Assembly: GCF_001189965.1 (NCBI RefSeq)
Contig: NZ_LFLU01000007.1
Coordinates: forward strand, 124,001 to 188,000
Origin: Herbaspirillum rhizosphaerae
Lineage (GTDB): Bacteria > Pseudomonadota > Gammaproteobacteria > Burkholderiales > Burkholderiaceae_D
DNA: 64,000 bases
Reading direction: 5' to 3'
The position numbers and the translations under genes are program-made. Below are positions 52,807 through 61,638 of this stretch, one piece after another. The notes beneath the pieces are model-generated. The model was not told the DNA's origin. It ran no database searches and saw only the letters and a list, made by a program, of their open reading frames with translations. The stretch's first letter is position 1; the number at the start of each line of letters is the position of its first letter.

Positions 52807-55800
52807 GCAAGTCGCGCGCCCTGTCCCTGGACAACACGCCCATCCCGGCCGCCGGCGACGCCGAGCTGCGGTTTCGCATCACCGATTATTCTTATGCGCC
52901 CATCAGCGAGACCGGCGCCGTGGCCTACCTGCGGGCATGGCGGCAAAATGCCCGCCCCGACGCCCATGCGCATCCGCTGACGATTGCCAGGGCGAAGTCC
53001 GATACGCAGGCTGCCGAGGCGGCGCGCCAGTTGCGCAACGAGCTGGCCTTATGCGCCGCCATCGACGACGCATGGGCGCTCAAGCCGACCGGTTCGGTAG
53101 TCGGCGCCGGCGCCGTGGTGCTCTTGTACGACGACGCCGATATCCTGTCGCTGGACAAGGTCGCGCCGCACGCACTGACGACGGCATGTTTCATCAAGCT
53201 GGCGCCAAAACTGGCGCGCGTGATGGAATCCATGCATGCCAACGGGCTGGTCCACCGCAACGTCAATCCTTCCTGTTTTTTTATCGGTATCGACACGGCG
53301 GTCGACGAAGCCGCGCATTTCCGCGTCAAGATCGGCGGCTTCGGCCTTGCCGCCACCGTCGCGGAGATGTCCGGCGACGATGACGCTGCCGCTGCACTGC
53401 TGTGCGGCGAGCTGGCTTATATGTCGCCCGAACACAGCGGCCGCACCCAACGCGCTATCGACGCGCGCAGCGATCTGTATTCGCTGGGCGTCATCTTTTA
53501 TCGCCTGCTGACGGGGCATCTTCCCTTCGGCATCAGCGGCGTCGACAGCGATGCCGCCGAGTGGATACATTTCCACATCGCCTCCGAAGCCGTCGCGCCG
53601 CATCTGCTGAGCGATACGATTCCACCGATGCTGTCGAACATCGTGATGCGTCTGCTGGAAAAAAATCCCGACCGCCGCTATCAGGATGCCACGCAATTGC
53701 ATGCCGACCTGGAGTACTGCCAGCACGCACTGTCTGCGGAATCGAAAGACGGCGGCGCTGTCCGCGGCGACATCACCGCCGCGCCTCCGCTCCCTGTCCC
53801 TGCTACGCTTCACAGCCTGCTTCACAGTACGGAGCATGCCTCGCCGTCGATCACCTCTGCCGCCGTGCATGCAAGGAACCGGATGCAAGAGGCGGTGCTG
53901 CACTATCACGCGGGAGAATATGCCCAGGCCGGCACATGCATGGCCTTGATCGAAGAGCCGGAGCTCCTGTCGGAACTGCACGCCGAATTCCATTTTTTCA
54001 GCGCCCTCATTCTCGCCGCCGGCGACGCGCCTCCCGCCCAAAAGGAACAGCGGCGGCATGCGCTGACACAACACTGCGAGAAGATCTTCTTCCCCAGCGT
54101 CGCCAGCACACCGGTGCTGTCCGTGCAGACCACCGTCTTGCTGGGAGAGATTGCCCGTCTGAATGCGGACCCCGGCACGGCGCAGCGGCATTACGAACAG
54201 GCTGCGAGCCGCGCGGAAGAAAATCAGCTGTGGCACTACGCCGGCATCTCGCATGAACTGGCGGCGCGCGTCTGCCAGGAACAAAGCCTGCCGACCTCGC
54301 TGCTCGCCCATCTCAAATCGGCGCGCCGCGCTTACAGGAAATTCGACGCGCCGGAACTGGCGGAGCAACTGGCGCGCCGCTTCCCGGAAGCGATGGCGTC
54401 GCTGCCGCGCAGCCAGGATGCGGCGCCTCTGTCCGAGACTGCCAATATCCGCGATCTGGAAAGCGTCATCCGGGCGGCGCGTGCGCTGTCGGAAGAAATC
54501 CGGCTGGATGAACTGATGCAAACCATCATGTCGGTCACGCTGGAACACGTCGGCGCCGAACGCGGCCTGCTGATCCGTCTCGACGAACAGCTTGCCTACA
54601 TCGATGCCTGTGCGCGCACCACTACGTCCGGTATTGCGGTCACGCTGGGGCATACGCCGGCAACAGAAAACGACATGCCCATGGCCATGCTGCACCAGGC
54701 GCTCAACACAGGTCATCAGGTCTATGCCGGCGACGACGGCGTGCTGCAGACATTTCAATCCGGCCTGAACAGCCGTTCGCATCAGACCGGCGGCCCGGCG
54801 CCTGCAGCGCGTTTCAACGCCATCTGCGTGCCGATGCTCAAGCAAGCGCGCGTTGTCGGCGCGCTGTATCTGGAAAACCGCGTGCTGCCCGACGCCTTCA
54901 CTGTCGAGCACACGCAAATCCTGCAGCTGCTGGCGTCGCAGGCGGCGATCTCGCTCGAGACCGCGCGGCTGTATGCCGCCCTGCTGGCGGAAAACGCCCA
55001 GCGCAAAACGGCGGAGAAGGCGCTGAGATCCAGCCAGACCTCGCTGATTCAAGGCGAGCAGTTCAACCACATCGGCAGCATGCGCTACGTGCTGGAAGAA
55101 GGGCTGATGTACTGCTCCGCCGAGCTGTGCCGCATCTACGAGCTGGAAGCCGGCAAGGACGTCATTACCTACGAAGAATTTTCGGCCCTGCTGCATCCGG
55201 ACGACCGCCATGGCGTGCTCGATACCGTCGAGGCCGCGGTCGCGGTGGGCGGCGTCATCCGCGTGGAACACCGCATCTGCCGCAAGAGCGGCGAAGTGCG
55301 CTATATCTCCGGCATCGGGAAACCGTTTTACGTCGACGGCAAGTTCACCGAATATGTCGGCACCGCCACCGACATCACCAGCCGGCGCCAGGCGGAAGAT
55401 GCGCTGCGCGTCGCCCAGGCCGACCTGGCGCGGGTGTCGCGCGCCACTACCGTCGGACAGCTGACGGCGTCTATCGCGCATGAAATCAACCAGCCGCTGA
55501 TGTCGATCGTCTCCAACGCCGGCGCCAGCCTGCGCTGGCTGGACCGCACGCCCATGCATCTGGAAAACGCCCGCGCCGGGCTGCGCGACATCGTCGCCGA
55601 AGGACAGCGCGCCGGCGACATGATCCAGAGCCTGCAGCGGCTCACGCGCAATACCGAGGCGGTCTTCGAGCGCATCAACCTGAATGCGGCGATACGTCAT
55701 ATCCTGGCCATCTCGCGCAGCGAGATCGAGCGCCACGGCATCTCGCTGGTGCTCAACCTGACGCAAGAAAACTTGTATGCGATGGGAGACTTCGTACAGA

Positions 55801-56123
55801 TTCAGCAAGTGCTGCTCAATCTTGTGATCAACGCGATTGAAGCCATGGCGGAGATCGCCACACGTACACGCATCCTGTCGATATCATCGGCGAACGCAGA
55901 CGGCGCGTTCATCAGGGTGATCATTGCAGACACCGGGGAAGGCATCGCTGCCGACGCCGCCGAACGGGTCTTCGAAGCCTTCTATACCACGAAGAAAAAC
56001 GGCATGGGCATGGGGCTGGCGATTTGCCGCTCGATCATCGAAACCCATCGCGGGCGGCTGCAAGCGGCGGTCAGGCAGCCGTTCGGCAGCACGTTTTCGT
56101 TCGAGCTGCCGCTGGCGCAATAG
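52803..56123 (+). CDS. Pseudokinase-GAF-PAS-histidine kinase hybrid
   Basis: A 1106-residue protein starting at GTG 52803. Residues about 25-310 form a Ser/Thr-kinase-like domain in which catalytic motifs are lost: HRD is H151-R152-N153, the Lys two residues later is N155, the Asn is C158 and DFG reads G179-F180-G181. SPE at 208-210 and the C-lobe remain, so it is a pseudokinase. A helical, TPR-like part (about 355-530) follows, then GAF (about 550-725), PAS (about 750-860), HisKA with H893 in SIAHEINQPL and an ATPase domain (N box near 1006-1010, DTGEG 1043, GMGMGLAICRSI near 1067-1078). It resembles the family of kinase-AAA-GAF-histidine kinases, but the AAA ATPase core is absent. The histidine kinase half looks active. 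Confidence 0.88.
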   Translation: MSKSRALSLDNTPIPAAGDAELRFRITDYSYAPISETGAVAYLRAWRQNARPDAHAHPLTIARAKSDTQAAEAARQLRNELALCAAIDDAWALKPTGSVVGAGAVVLLYDDADILSLDKVAPHALTTACFIKLAPKLARVMESMHANGLVHRNVNPSCFFIGIDTAVDEAAHFRVKIGGFGLAATVAEMSGDDDAAAALLCGELAYMSPEHSGRTQRAIDARSDLYSLGVIFYRLLTGHLPFGISGVDSDAAEWIHFHIASEAVAPHLLSDTIPPMLSNIVMRLLEKNPDRRYQDATQLHADLEYCQHALSAESKDGGAVRGDITAAPPLPVPATLHSLLHSTEHASPSITSAAVHARNRMQEAVLHYHAGEYAQAGTCMALIEEPELLSELHAEFHFFSALILAAGDAPPAQKEQRRHALTQHCEKIFFPSVASTPVLSVQTTVLLGEIARLNADPGTAQRHYEQAASRAEENQLWHYAGISHELAARVCQEQSLPTSLLAHLKSARRAYRKFDAPELAEQLARRFPEAMASLPRSQDAAPLSETANIRDLESVIRAARALSEEIRLDELMQTIMSVTLEHVGAERGLLIRLDEQLAYIDACARTTTSGIAVTLGHTPATENDMPMAMLHQALNTGHQVYAGDDGVLQTFQSGLNSRSHQTGGPAPAARFNAICVPMLKQARVVGALYLENRVLPDAFTVEHTQILQLLASQAAISLETARLYAALLAENAQRKTAEKALRSSQTSLIQGEQFNHIGSMRYVLEEGLMYCSAELCRIYELEAGKDVITYEEFSALLHPDDRHGVLDTVEAAVAVGGVIRVEHRICRKSGEVRYISGIGKPFYVDGKFTEYVGTATDITSRRQAEDALRVAQADLARVSRATTVGQLTASIAHEINQPLMSIVSNAGASLRWLDRTPMHLENARAGLRDIVAEGQRAGDMIQSLQRLTRNTEAVFERINLNAAIRHILAISRSEIERHGISLVLNLTQENLYAMGDFVQIQQVLLNLVINAIEAMAEIATRTRILSISSANADGAFIRVIIADTGEGIAADAAERVFEAFYTTKKNGMGMGLAICRSIIETHRGRLQAAVRQPFGSTFSFELPLAQ

Positions 56124-56149
56124 ACAGTGATCGGCAGGCAGCCATTGCG

Positions 56150-57073
56150 CTAGCCTTGCGCATTGCGCCGCCAGTTGCCCGGCGACGTCCCCGTCAACTG
56201 CGAGAAAACCCGGCTGAAATGGCTTTGGTCCGAGAAGTAGCACACGATGGCGATCTCGGCCAGCGGCAGGTCGGAGTGCAGCAGCAGCTCGCGCGCCTGC
56301 TGCACGCGCTGCATGAGCAGCCATTGATGCGGCGTGTGTCCGGTCGTCGCCTTGAAGGCGCGCAGGAAATAACTGCCGGACATATTGCATTCCTTGGCGA
56401 TCTCGGCGACCGAGATGTTTCCCCGCACCTTGTTCATCAGCATCTGCTTGGCGCGGTCCTCATGCAGGCGCGACAAGCCCCGGCTCTTGCCCGGCATCGT
56501 GAGCGTGGCGCCGCCGTAGTGCTGGATCAGATAAGTGCCGATGGCCGTGCCCAACTGATCGACAAACAGCATGCTGGCTTCGCGCGGCCGGGCCAGTGCC
56601 GGCGCGAGCGCCTGCGCCAGATGCGCCAGCACCGGATCACGTTGCCCGGTCACGGTTTTCAGGCCGTTGATGCGCACACTGCTGATGCCCTCGCCGACAC
56701 ACGCAAGAAAAGCGCGCGGCAGTTCGCACAGCAGGAAATCGAAGCCGCCGTGCAGATCGGCGCGATAGTCTTCGGAGAAATCGCGCACGTACACGGCGCC
56801 GGCGGCGAAGTCGTGCCGCGACGCCTGCCTGCCGCGGAATATGCTGCGGCGATGCCCGTCGGACATGGAAATGCCGACCAGGAAGCCGCGGTCCGACGCC
56901 GAGGTGCTCACTTGCGAAGTGTGTGTCGCCTCGACATGCTTGCGGTAGAAGGCGATGCCGCCGCCATGCAACTCCTGATCCTTGTGCAATTTGCTGGCGA
57001 CGCAACCCAGGGAATCCCTCGCCCGGACCGGCACCAGAGGCGGGGTCGCGCCATCGATAAATGTAGCTTGCAT
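56150..57073 (-). CDS. AraC-family transcriptional regulator
   Basis: A 307-residue regulator. The N-terminal ligand-binding part is about 200 residues; the C-terminal DNA-binding part carries two helix-turn-helix motifs (NISVAEIAKECNMSGSYFLR and LPLAEIAIVCYFSDQSHFSR). The start is ATG 57073, with AAGG upstream; extending to 57124 would add a Cys-rich, unlikely tail. It is convergent with the hybrid kinase and ends 26 bases from it. The effector and targets are unknown. Confidence 0.9.
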   Translation of the reverse strand: MQATFIDGATPPLVPVRARDSLGCVASKLHKDQELHGGGIAFYRKHVEATHTSQVSTSASDRGFLVGISMSDGHRRSIFRGRQASRHDFAAGAVYVRDFSEDYRADLHGGFDFLLCELPRAFLACVGEGISSVRINGLKTVTGQRDPVLAHLAQALAPALARPREASMLFVDQLGTAIGTYLIQHYGGATLTMPGKSRGLSRLHEDRAKQMLMNKVRGNISVAEIAKECNMSGSYFLRAFKATTGHTPHQWLLMQRVQQARELLLHSDLPLAEIAIVCYFSDQSHFSRVFSQLTGTSPGNWRRNAQG

Positions 57074-57233
57074 GGTCGGGACCTTTTCCGGAAATAAAAC
57101 GCAGGGGCAATAACAATTGCACATTGCCAGTCATGAAATAGACGACGCTGCCACATCATGACTCGCCACCGGAAACTGCTAGCAAGACTGATACCCGCAC
57201 CTGTCCGGATACCGCTTGCATGCATGTTTTTCT

Positions 57234-58136
57234 TCAGCGCAACAGGATATCCGGTATCAACTGTCTTTGCAGCCGCTGCAGCCACCACTTCTTCGCTTCG
57301 CCCATCGCCTCCGGCTTCCACGCCAGCCAGAACGACTCGTCGGGACGCGACTCTTCCGACTCCACCTCCACCAGCGCACCGCTTGCCAGCTCCTTGCGGA
57401 TACAGGCGCGCGGCAAGAATCCGTGACCGATGGCTGCCAGCTGGCAAGCGATCTTGGCTGACATCGAGGGCACGGTGATGCGCTTTTGCCCCGCCAGCAG
57501 ACCGATGGTCCGGTCCGACATGGTGCGCGCACCGTCGCCGACCACAATCGCATTGTGTTCCAGCAGATCGGCCCGCGTCACGGCGCGGCGCAGCCTGGCC
57601 AGCGGATGCGTGGGCGCCACGCAAAACACGAACGCCAGCTTGCCCACTTCAACCGCACGGTAACCGCCGCCGGACGGGCCGTCGCCGGCGGCGACGATCA
57701 TGTCGGCGCGACCGTCGCGCAAGGCTTCCCAGGTTCCCATCAGGGTTTCACAGGCGATGCGCAACCGGGTGCCGCAGTGCAGATCTTCAAAGGCGCAAAT
57801 GTCTTTGGTGAACGAATCGGTCGCGATCAGCGAGTCATGCACCAGCCGGAACTCGGACTCGAAGCCGGTCGCGATCTGGCGCAGGCGCGATTCCAGCTCG
57901 GCGGCCGCAATGACCAGCCAGCGCCCTTCCTTCAGCAATTCGCGTCCTGCCGCCGTAAGGTGCACGCGCTGCCCCTGCCGCAAGAACAAGGCCAGGCCCA
58001 GTTGCTCTTCCAGCTTGTTGATGGCGTAGGAGATGGTCGACGGCACCTTGTGCAGACGCTCGGAGGCCGCGGCGAAGGAGCCGTAGCGGTCGATGGCGTC
58101 CACCAGTTCGATGGCTTCCAGACTGAGTTTGAGCAT
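57234..58136 (-). CDS. YhaJ-like LysR-family regulator
   Basis: A 300-residue LysR regulator. The helix-turn-helix is in SLEAIELVDAIDRYGSFAAA and SERLHKVPSTISYAINKLEE; the effector-binding domain ends with WKPEAMGEAKKWWLQRL. It resembles E. coli YhaJ, and like YhaJ it is divergent from a pirin-type (YhaK-like) gene. The start is ATG 58136 with GGAG. A 19-bp palindrome lies directly upstream and suits autoregulation. The inducer is unknown. Confidence 0.9.
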   Translation of the reverse strand: MLKLSLEAIELVDAIDRYGSFAAASERLHKVPSTISYAINKLEEQLGLALFLRQGQRVHLTAAGRELLKEGRWLVIAAAELESRLRQIATGFESEFRLVHDSLIATDSFTKDICAFEDLHCGTRLRIACETLMGTWEALRDGRADMIVAAGDGPSGGGYRAVEVGKLAFVFCVAPTHPLARLRRAVTRADLLEHNAIVVGDGARTMSDRTIGLLAGQKRITVPSMSAKIACQLAAIGHGFLPRACIRKELASGALVEVESEESRPDESFWLAWKPEAMGEAKKWWLQRLQRQLIPDILLR

Positions 58137-58158
58137 GGCGATTCTCCGCAATCCGACT

Positions 58159-58177
58159 TGATCGAAAATTTCGATCA
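58159..58177. promoter_or_regulatory. 19-bp palindrome upstream of the YhaJ-like gene
   Basis: TGATCGAAA-A-TTTCGATCA has perfect 9-base arms around one centre base, including the LysR-type T-N11-A pattern. It starts 23 bases upstream of the LysR ATG and is the likely operator for the divergent LysR/pirin promoters. Confidence 0.65.
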
Positions 58178-58332
58178 TTAGAACACAAAAGCTTCAATCC
58201 GAAGCACCTTTGAAACGCGCAAACTTCTTTCCATGGCGCGATGGTACAGGCAGGAAATCTTGCGGTGTGCAATCAGCCCGGCAAATAACTTGCTGAATTT
58301 AATCGAATTGAAACGAAAAAAAGGCGCACATC

Positions 58333-59055
58333 ATGATCGAACTACGCAAAGCAAACCAACGCGGCATCGCCGATCACGGCTGGCTGCATTCGCATCACAC
58401 ATTTTCGTTCGGCCACTACCGCGATGCCAAGCAACAAGGCTTCTCGGACCTGCTTGTCATCAACGACGACCGCGTCACCAAAAGCCAGGGCTTCGGCACG
58501 CATCCGCACCGCGACATGGAAATTTTTTCCTACGTCCTGGAAGGCGCGCTGGCGCATCAGGATTCGATGGGCACCGGGTCGGTAATCCGTCCCGGCGACG
58601 TGCAGATGATGAGCGCCGGCACCGGCGTGAGCCACAGCGAATACAACCACTCGAAAGACGAGCCGGTGCATTTCCTGCAGATCTGGATCGTGCCGAACGT
58701 ACGCGGCGTGCCGCCCCGCTATCAGCAAGTGCATTTCAGCGAAGAAGAAAAGCGCGGCAAGCTGCGCCGGATCATCTCGCCTGACGGTACGGACGGCTCG
58801 CTGTCGGTCTATCAGGACGCCACGGTCTACGCCGGCCTGTTCGACGGCGCGGAAACCGCCGCACTGAACATCGCGGCAGACCGTTATGCCTACGTGCACG
58901 TGGCGCGCGGCAAGATCAAGGTCAACGGCGTGCAGTTCGGCGCAGGCGACGGCGCACGCATCCGCAACGAAACCCTGCTGCAACTGAGCGACGGCGAACA
59001 GGCGGAATTGCTGGTGTTCGACCTGCGTCCCAACGAACTGCCGCAACCGGTTTGA
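58333..59055 (+). CDS. yhaK: Pirin-family protein (YhaK-like)
   Basis: A 240-residue bicupin of the pirin/YhaK type. The metal-binding residues lie in GFGTHPHRDMEIFSYVLEG (two His) and in the later HSEYNHS. YhaK-type pirins can show quercetin dioxygenase activity or sense redox stress; the physiological role is unclear. It is divergent from the YhaJ-like regulator, as in E. coli, which supports regulation by it. It is followed by a 250-base gap. Confidence 0.9.
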   Translation: MIELRKANQRGIADHGWLHSHHTFSFGHYRDAKQQGFSDLLVINDDRVTKSQGFGTHPHRDMEIFSYVLEGALAHQDSMGTGSVIRPGDVQMMSAGTGVSHSEYNHSKDEPVHFLQIWIVPNVRGVPPRYQQVHFSEEEKRGKLRRIISPDGTDGSLSVYQDATVYAGLFDGAETAALNIAADRYAYVHVARGKIKVNGVQFGAGDGARIRNETLLQLSDGEQAELLVFDLRPNELPQPV

Positions 59056-59142
59056 AATTGAACCCGCGCCGTCACCAGAAAAACAAGCCGCTGATGGGAC
59101 ACTCAGGACGCAGAGCATGAATGCGAAGAATTCTGCTCCGGA

Positions 59143-59161
59143 CTATACGTTCAGATAATGG
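59143..59161 (+). promoter_or_regulatory. LysR-like box upstream of the Tat-hydrolase gene
   Basis: CTATACGTTCAGATAATGG is about 145 bases before the ATG of the Tat-exported hydrolase. It matches the box at 50624 at 16 of 19 bases and the box at 45319 (minus strand) at 14 of the first 17. Confidence 0.5.
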
Positions 59162-59305
59162 TTTTTCGCGGCGACGGCTTCTACCATCACGTCAGATTCC
59201 GGCATGCCGAAGAAGAATCGGGCGAGACAAAAGAGCAACAATAAATAGTAACTGCAGTCCCTGCAAACCATCTCCTCCACCTCACCACAACACAAGAGAA
59301 AAATC

Positions 59306-60283
59306 ATGTCAAAAGATCAGCAAGATTCCGAAATCAGCAACTCCCGCCGCAACGCCCTGAAGGGCGCGAGCCTGGTCGCCGCAGCCGTGCTGCCGACGGC
59401 ATCGTTCGCCGCCGACAAGAAAGCTTCCGCGCACAAGCAGCACAAAGCCGGCCTGACCGAAAACACCTTCGTCACCAAGGACGGCACCCAGCTCTATTAC
59501 AAGGACTGGGGCTCGGGTCAGCCGGTGGTGTTCAGCCATGGCTGGCCGCTGAGTTCGGATAGCTGGGAATCGCAGATGTTGCATCTGGCGTCGAACGGTT
59601 TCCGCGTCATCGCCCATGATCGCCGCGGCCACGGCCGTTCGAGCCAGCCATGGAGCGGCAACGACATGGACACCTACGCAGACGACCTCGCCGGCCTGGT
59701 CGAAGCGCTGGATCTGAAGAACATGATCATGGTGGGTTTCTCCACCGGCGGCGGCGAAGTTGCCCGCTATATCGGCCGCCACGGCACCAGGCGCGTCGCC
59801 AAGGCTGCGCTGGTGTCGTCGGTGCCGCCGCAAATGCTGAAGACCGCCGCCAATCCGGGCGGCCTGCCGATTGAAGTATTCGACGGCATCCGCGCCGCAT
59901 CGCTGGCCAATCGCGCCCAACTGTACAAAGACCTGGCTGCCGGCCCGTTCTTCAACTTCAACCGTCCGGGCGCCAAGGTGTCGCAGGGCTTGATCGACTG
60001 GTTCTGGGCGCAAGGCATGCAAGGCGGCCACAAGAACACCTACGACTGCATCAAGGCGTTCTCGGAAACCGACTTCACCGAAGACTTGAAGAAGTTCGAC
60101 GTGCCGACGCTGGTCATCCATGGCGACGACGACCAGGTGGTGCCGATCGCAGCTGCCGGCATGATGTCGGCCAAGATCGTGAAGAACGCCAAACTCATCG
60201 TCTATCCGGGCGCGCCGCACGGCCTGACCGATACGCACAAGGACAAGCTGAATGCCGATTTGCTGGCGTTTGCAAAGTCCTGA
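59306..60283 (+). CDS. Tat-exported alpha/beta hydrolase
   Basis: A 325-residue paralogue of the cytoplasmic hydrolase at 47.3 kb. The N-terminus [20 protein letters not shown] is a twin-arginine signal (SRRxxLK followed by a hydrophobic stretch), ending near SFA, so it is exported folded. The catalytic Ser lies in [14 protein letters not shown], Asp in HGDDDQVVP and His in [13 protein letters not shown]. It may be a haloperoxidase- or esterase-type enzyme in the periplasm. Its promoter region carries a LysR-like box. Confidence 0.92.
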   Translation: MSKDQQDSEISNSRRNALKGASLVAAAVLPTASFAADKKASAHKQHKAGLTENTFVTKDGTQLYYKDWGSGQPVVFSHGWPLSSDSWESQMLHLASNGFRVIAHDRRGHGRSSQPWSGNDMDTYADDLAGLVEALDLKNMIMVGFSTGGGEVARYIGRHGTRRVAKAALVSSVPPQMLKTAANPGGLPIEVFDGIRAASLANRAQLYKDLAAGPFFNFNRPGAKVSQGLIDWFWAQGMQGGHKNTYDCIKAFSETDFTEDLKKFDVPTLVIHGDDDQVVPIAAAGMMSAKIVKNAKLIVYPGAPHGLTDTHKDKLNADLLAFAKS

Positions 60284-60307
60284 GCGATGCCGGCTTGAGC
60301 GCTGATT

Positions 60308-60350
60308 GACGCAAAAAAAACGGCGGACACCCTGTGTCCGCCGTTTTTCA
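60308..60350. terminator. Strong rho-independent terminator
   Basis: AACGGCGGACAC-CCT-GTGTCCGCCGTT is a perfect 12-base-arm hairpin with an A run before it and TTTTT after it. It separates the Tat-hydrolase gene (+) from azoR (-). Confidence 0.93.
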
Positions 60351-60384
60351 TTGACGCACTTCAGCGTCGGCGGTCTTCACTTCA

Positions 60385-61014
60385 TCAGGCCGCCGCCCAC
60401 TGCCCGGCGATCGCTGCCAGTTCCGCCTTCGCGCGCAGCAGCGCCGCTTCACGTTCTTCGACCGCGCTGAACGTCAGCGGCTGGGCGTCAACAAAAGTTG
60501 GCGCCGCGACGCCGATGAAACCGAATGCCGCCCGCAATGCCGGCGTCAACGCATCCATCGCGCTGAACGGCGTACCGGGCCGCAGATCGGCGCCGCGCGT
60601 GGTGATGAACAGCACCTTGCCCGTCATCTGCCCGACATAGCTGCCGTCTGCGGCTATCTTGTAAGTCAGGTTGGTGCGAATGATGTTGTCGATGAAGGCC
60701 TTGAAGGACGACGGCATCGAGAAGTTGTACATCGGCATGGCGAACAGATAGGCGTCTGCCGCCAGCAGACGTGCGCACAAGGCGTCGGAGGCTTGCAGCG
60801 CCTGCTTCATGGCCGGCGTGCGATCCGCCTCGGGCGTGTAGGTGGCGATGGTGAAGAGTTCATCGACGTGGGCCGGCGTGTCCACGCTCACATCGAGATA
60901 ATCAACCTCGACATCGGGACGCTGCTGCTGCAGCAAGTCGATGAAGTGACGCGACAGCGCGCGCGAATTGGACCATTCGCGCTTGGCGCTGGCGTCGACG
61001 TGAAACAATTTCAT
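60385..61014 (-). CDS. azoR: FMN-dependent NADH-azoreductase
   Basis: A 209-residue flavodoxin-fold enzyme of the AzoR family, which reduces quinones and azo dyes with NADH. It opens MKLFHVDASAKREWSNSRAL, has the FMN-contacting stretch AMPMYNFSMPSSFKAFIDNI and ITTRGADLRPG. It is transcribed leftward, 36 bases after the GNAT gene, so the two may be cotranscribed. It ends at the strong shared terminator. Confidence 0.92.
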   Translation of the reverse strand: MKLFHVDASAKREWSNSRALSRHFIDLLQQQRPDVEVDYLDVSVDTPAHVDELFTIATYTPEADRTPAMKQALQASDALCARLLAADAYLFAMPMYNFSMPSSFKAFIDNIIRTNLTYKIAADGSYVGQMTGKVLFITTRGADLRPGTPFSAMDALTPALRAAFGFIGVAAPTFVDAQPLTFSAVEEREAALLRAKAELAAIAGQWAAA

Positions 61015-61050
61015 GAAACATTCCTTTGAAAATAATAGTGAATAAGACGC

Positions 61051-61554
61051 TCAGGCTGTCGCCGCTGCTGAAGCAAGCGCAGGCGTAATCGGCTTGCCGA
61101 AACGCATCGATCCGGTCAGCAATCCCTGGCGGAAATAGAAGCGCTGTGCCAGCGCATTGGCCAGACCGGTATCGAGCACCAGCCGCACGCAGCCCGCCTG
61201 CTCCGCCACCGCCGTCAGCGCATCCAGCAAGCGTGCGCCCCAGCGGCTTCCGCGCGCGGTTTCCGCCGTGACCAGATCGTCGACATAGAGAAACTTTCCA
61301 TACACCAGGTTTTCCTGGAAACGGTAACCGGCCAGCGCGACCGCCTGGTCGCCGTCCCATGCCGCCAGCAGGCGGTAGGACTGCGCCTGCTGGCGGGCAA
61401 TGCGCTCAAGGAAATCGTCTTCGCCCTGCAGATGCGGCCGCAACTGGCGCATCACGGCATAGCAGGCGCGCAGGGATTCTTGCGTGTCGGCATGGCGCAG
61501 GGCGGCGTCGTTTATCCCTGCCGGTTGTTCAACGGCATGCGGGTTCTGTTGCAT
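61051..61554 (-). CDS. GNAT-family N-acetyltransferase
   Basis: A 167-residue acetyltransferase. The acetyl-CoA-binding segment is ARGSRWGARLLDALTAVAEQ, with the following beta-strand and helix LVLDTGLANALAQRFYFRQG. The substrate is unknown. ATG 61554 follows GGAG. It is divergent from the second MocR regulator gene, 84 bases away, so that regulator is likely to control it and azoR. Confidence 0.88.
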   Translation of the reverse strand: MQQNPHAVEQPAGINDAALRHADTQESLRACYAVMRQLRPHLQGEDDFLERIARQQAQSYRLLAAWDGDQAVALAGYRFQENLVYGKFLYVDDLVTAETARGSRWGARLLDALTAVAEQAGCVRLVLDTGLANALAQRFYFRQGLLTGSMRFGKPITPALASAAATA

Positions 61555-61638
61555 GGTTGCTCTCCTTCTGTACACAAGCTTATCGAGCCTGCATCTTAGC
61601 GATCCGATGGCATAATGCACAGATCCAAGAAATAACAT

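Noticed and set aside
53049-55808. 919-residue open frame opposite the hybrid kinase
   Set aside because: Antisense shadow; its product is His/Arg/Gln-rich and matches no domain, while the plus strand encodes recognised GAF, PAS and kinase domains.
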